From G020354785 sp964580815 (GTDB taxonomy: Bacteria; Bacteroidota; Bacteroidia; Bacteroidales; UBA10428): DNA of 7,720 nt. Each line of letters opens with the position of its first letter. Positions within the stretch are counted from its first letter, which is position 1. The stretch is from positions 1 through 7,720 of the forward strand of contig CAZOLY010000163.1 in NCBI GenBank assembly GCA_964580815.1, in the 5' to 3' direction. Below, one piece after another: positions 6,383-7,720 of this stretch. The notes below the pieces were generated by a model. It was not told the DNA's origin. It worked only from the letters and a program-made list of their open reading frames with translations, and did no database searches. Both the position numbers and the translations under genes were made by a program.

Positions 6383-7720
6383 TTATTCCGGATTTGCCTG
6401 TTCAGGTATAAGAGTAGATAAACTTGCCGTATCAGCAATAAGATTTTTTTCTTTTCTGTATTGATAGTTTTGCAATATAGCCTTCAGGTTTTTTTCGAGG
6501 AATTCTGAAATTTCTGGTTTTTCGCTTATTATATTTGTTTGTAAAAGGCTGTCAGTTTTATAGTTATATAGTTCAATACTCTCAAAGCCATCAAATATTA
6601 AAAAATATGCCGAATCAGCAATATAATAAATGCCGCTGTTATGACAAAACCAGAATTTTGGTTGTTCTTCACTAAAAACAGAGTACCCGAATGCTATGAA
6701 TTTTTTATTATAATTAAGGTAGTCCAGTACTGAAGGAAATATATCAATTTGCTGAGTGACTTCATGACTTATTCCCCTGAAGCTTGTGTCACCGGGATGA
6801 TAATAAATAACAGGAATTTTATACTTGCCAATCTGGGTCCCGTATTGTTTTTCAATTGGGCAGGATGTATGGTCAGCACAGATAACAAATAAAGTATTAG
6901 TGAACCAGTCAGACCTGGAAGCTGTTTCAAAAAATTGTTTTAATGAATAATCGGTATACGCAATGCTATTAAGTATTTTTTCTTTGCTCCTGTTAAATTT
7001 ATTTTTATATTTCTCAGGAATAGGATAAGGTTCGTGGGATGAAAGAGTAAATACTATTGACAGGAAAGGTCTCTCAAAATGATTTAATTTGTCAGCAAAA
7101 AACTGCAAGAATTCTTCATCATATATTCCCCATGTTCCGTCACGATCTTCCCTGGAAGGATATTCGTTTTCTCCATAATATTCTTCTATACCGGCACTTT
7201 TACAAAAGTAGTCAAATCCCATGGTTCCATTTTGTCCGCCGTGGAAAAATGAAGTATGGTAGCCTTTACTTTTCAGGATACTGGCTAATCCTTCCAGTTT
7301 ATTTGTTGAATATAATGAAGTAATGAATGTGCGGCTGTCAAGCGGGGGTAATGAAGTTACTATTGCAGGCAAGGCATCGAGAGATCTGTTGGCATTTGCA
7401 AAAGCGTTGTCAAAAACCAGACTTACATTAATCAAAGAATCCAGAAAGGGGGTGTATCCTTTTTGTGCCGGATTAAGAGCGCCAACAAATTCCTTTGAAA
7501 AACTCTCAAGAATAATAATTATTACGTTTTGGTTATTAAAGTCTTTGTTACAGCCATAAGATCTTAATGGTGAATATATTTTCTCTGAATATTTAAGATC
7601 GAAATAATCTGCTTTGATCAGGTCTTTTTGACTAATTGTATTTAGCATTACAAATGGAGTATTAAAAAGCAAGGGTATATATTTCGGGCTTGCATATTTG
7701 TGGGCAGTGTTTATTCTTAC
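6383..7720 (-). CDS. LTA synthase family protein, sulfatase-fold catalytic domain (partial, N-terminus beyond window)
   Basis: On the minus strand the frame is open from the right edge to the TAA at 6385-6383, giving 445 visible residues. The first in-frame TTG (7672-7670) and ATG (about 7648) are not true starts, because upstream codons carry a family-like approach (KYASPKYIPLLFNTPF) that follows the membrane helices; those helices must lie past the edge. The catalytic domain shows, in order, IIIILESFS (metal Glu at visible residue 72), GYTPFLDSL, NRSLDALPAI with the putative nucleophile Ser113 (codon 7384-7382), FFHGG, a DGTWGIYDEEF block, TLSSHEPYPIP, CADHT (metal Asp283 and His284) and IDIFPSVLDYL. 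This is the alkaline-phosphatase/sulfatase superfamily. Family members transfer phosphoglycerol or related head groups outside the inner membrane. As Bacteroidota make no lipoteichoic acid, the acceptor is unknown, perhaps a glycan or lipid. It converges on the nitroreductase with a 6-base gap. Confidence 0.9.
   Translation of the reverse strand, partial: VRINTAHKYASPKYIPLLFNTPFVMLNTISQKDLIKADYFDLKYSEKIYSPLRSYGCNKDFNNQNVIIIILESFSKEFVGALNPAQKGYTPFLDSLINVSLVFDNAFANANRSLDALPAIVTSLPPLDSRTFITSLYSTNKLEGLASILKSKGYHTSFFHGGQNGTMGFDYFCKSAGIEEYYGENEYPSREDRDGTWGIYDEEFLQFFADKLNHFERPFLSIVFTLSSHEPYPIPEKYKNKFNRSKEKILNSIAYTDYSLKQFFETASRSDWFTNTLFVICADHTSCPIEKQYGTQIGKYKIPVIYYHPGDTSFRGISHEVTQQIDIFPSVLDYLNYNKKFIAFGYSVFSEEQPKFWFCHNSGIYYIADSAYFLIFDGFESIELYNYKTDSLLQTNIISEKPEISEFLEKNLKAILQNYQYRKEKNLIADTASLSTLIPEQANPE

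Noticed and set aside
7057..7559. Plus-strand open frames inside the LTA-synthase-family gene
   Set aside because: They lie fully opposite a strong conserved coding sequence and their translations have no recognisable family features; they are antisense shadows.

Overview
The window looks like a core or mildly accessory stretch of a Bacteroidota chromosome, probably from the Bacteroidales/Marinilabiliales area. The evidence is an AT-rich base composition, starts that mostly lack Shine-Dalgarno sequences, two small families I know mainly from Bacteroidota (a DUF7935-like and a DUF4252-like protein), a lipoprotein with a Bacteroidota-style acidic surface-export signal after its cysteine, and an LTA-synthase-type sulfatase of the Bacteroidota kind. 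Nothing points to a phage, transposon, CRISPR array or RNA gene. Most of the sequence is ordinary, and I do not claim a new defence or biosynthetic system.

Layout, left to right. Positions 1-605 (minus strand) hold the N-terminal half of a class I aspartate-type aminotransferase, cut by the window edge. After a 122-base divergent spacer comes a one-TM conserved hypothetical protein (728-1249, plus), then an NAD(P)-dependent malic enzyme (1371-2834, plus). A small lipocalin-like lipoprotein (2848-3285, minus) converges on the malic enzyme with a 13-base gap. A 220-base divergent spacer with a near-perfect operator-like inverted repeat separates the lipoprotein from a secreted DUF4252-like protein (3506-3976, plus). 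Next is a probable three-gene operon: a BcrA-type ABC ATPase (4102-4998), its six-TM permease (4995-5795, 4-base overlap) and an FMN nitroreductase (5807-6376). The right end (6383-7720, minus) is the extracellular catalytic domain of an LTA-synthase-family phosphatidylglycerol/alkaline-phosphatase-superfamily enzyme whose membrane N-terminus lies beyond the window; it converges on the nitroreductase with a 6-base gap.

Functionally, the aminotransferase and malic enzyme belong to central carbon and amino-acid metabolism around oxaloacetate, malate and pyruvate, but they are divergent and not in one operon. The ABC pair is probably an export or self-protection transporter of unknown substrate. 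The points most worth a second look are the ABC ATPase start (only a TTG, with an out-of-frame ATG seven bases further on that looks like a one-base frameshift), the inverted repeat and structured leader before the DUF4252-like gene, and the unusual Rossmann and substrate-loop motifs of the malic enzyme.
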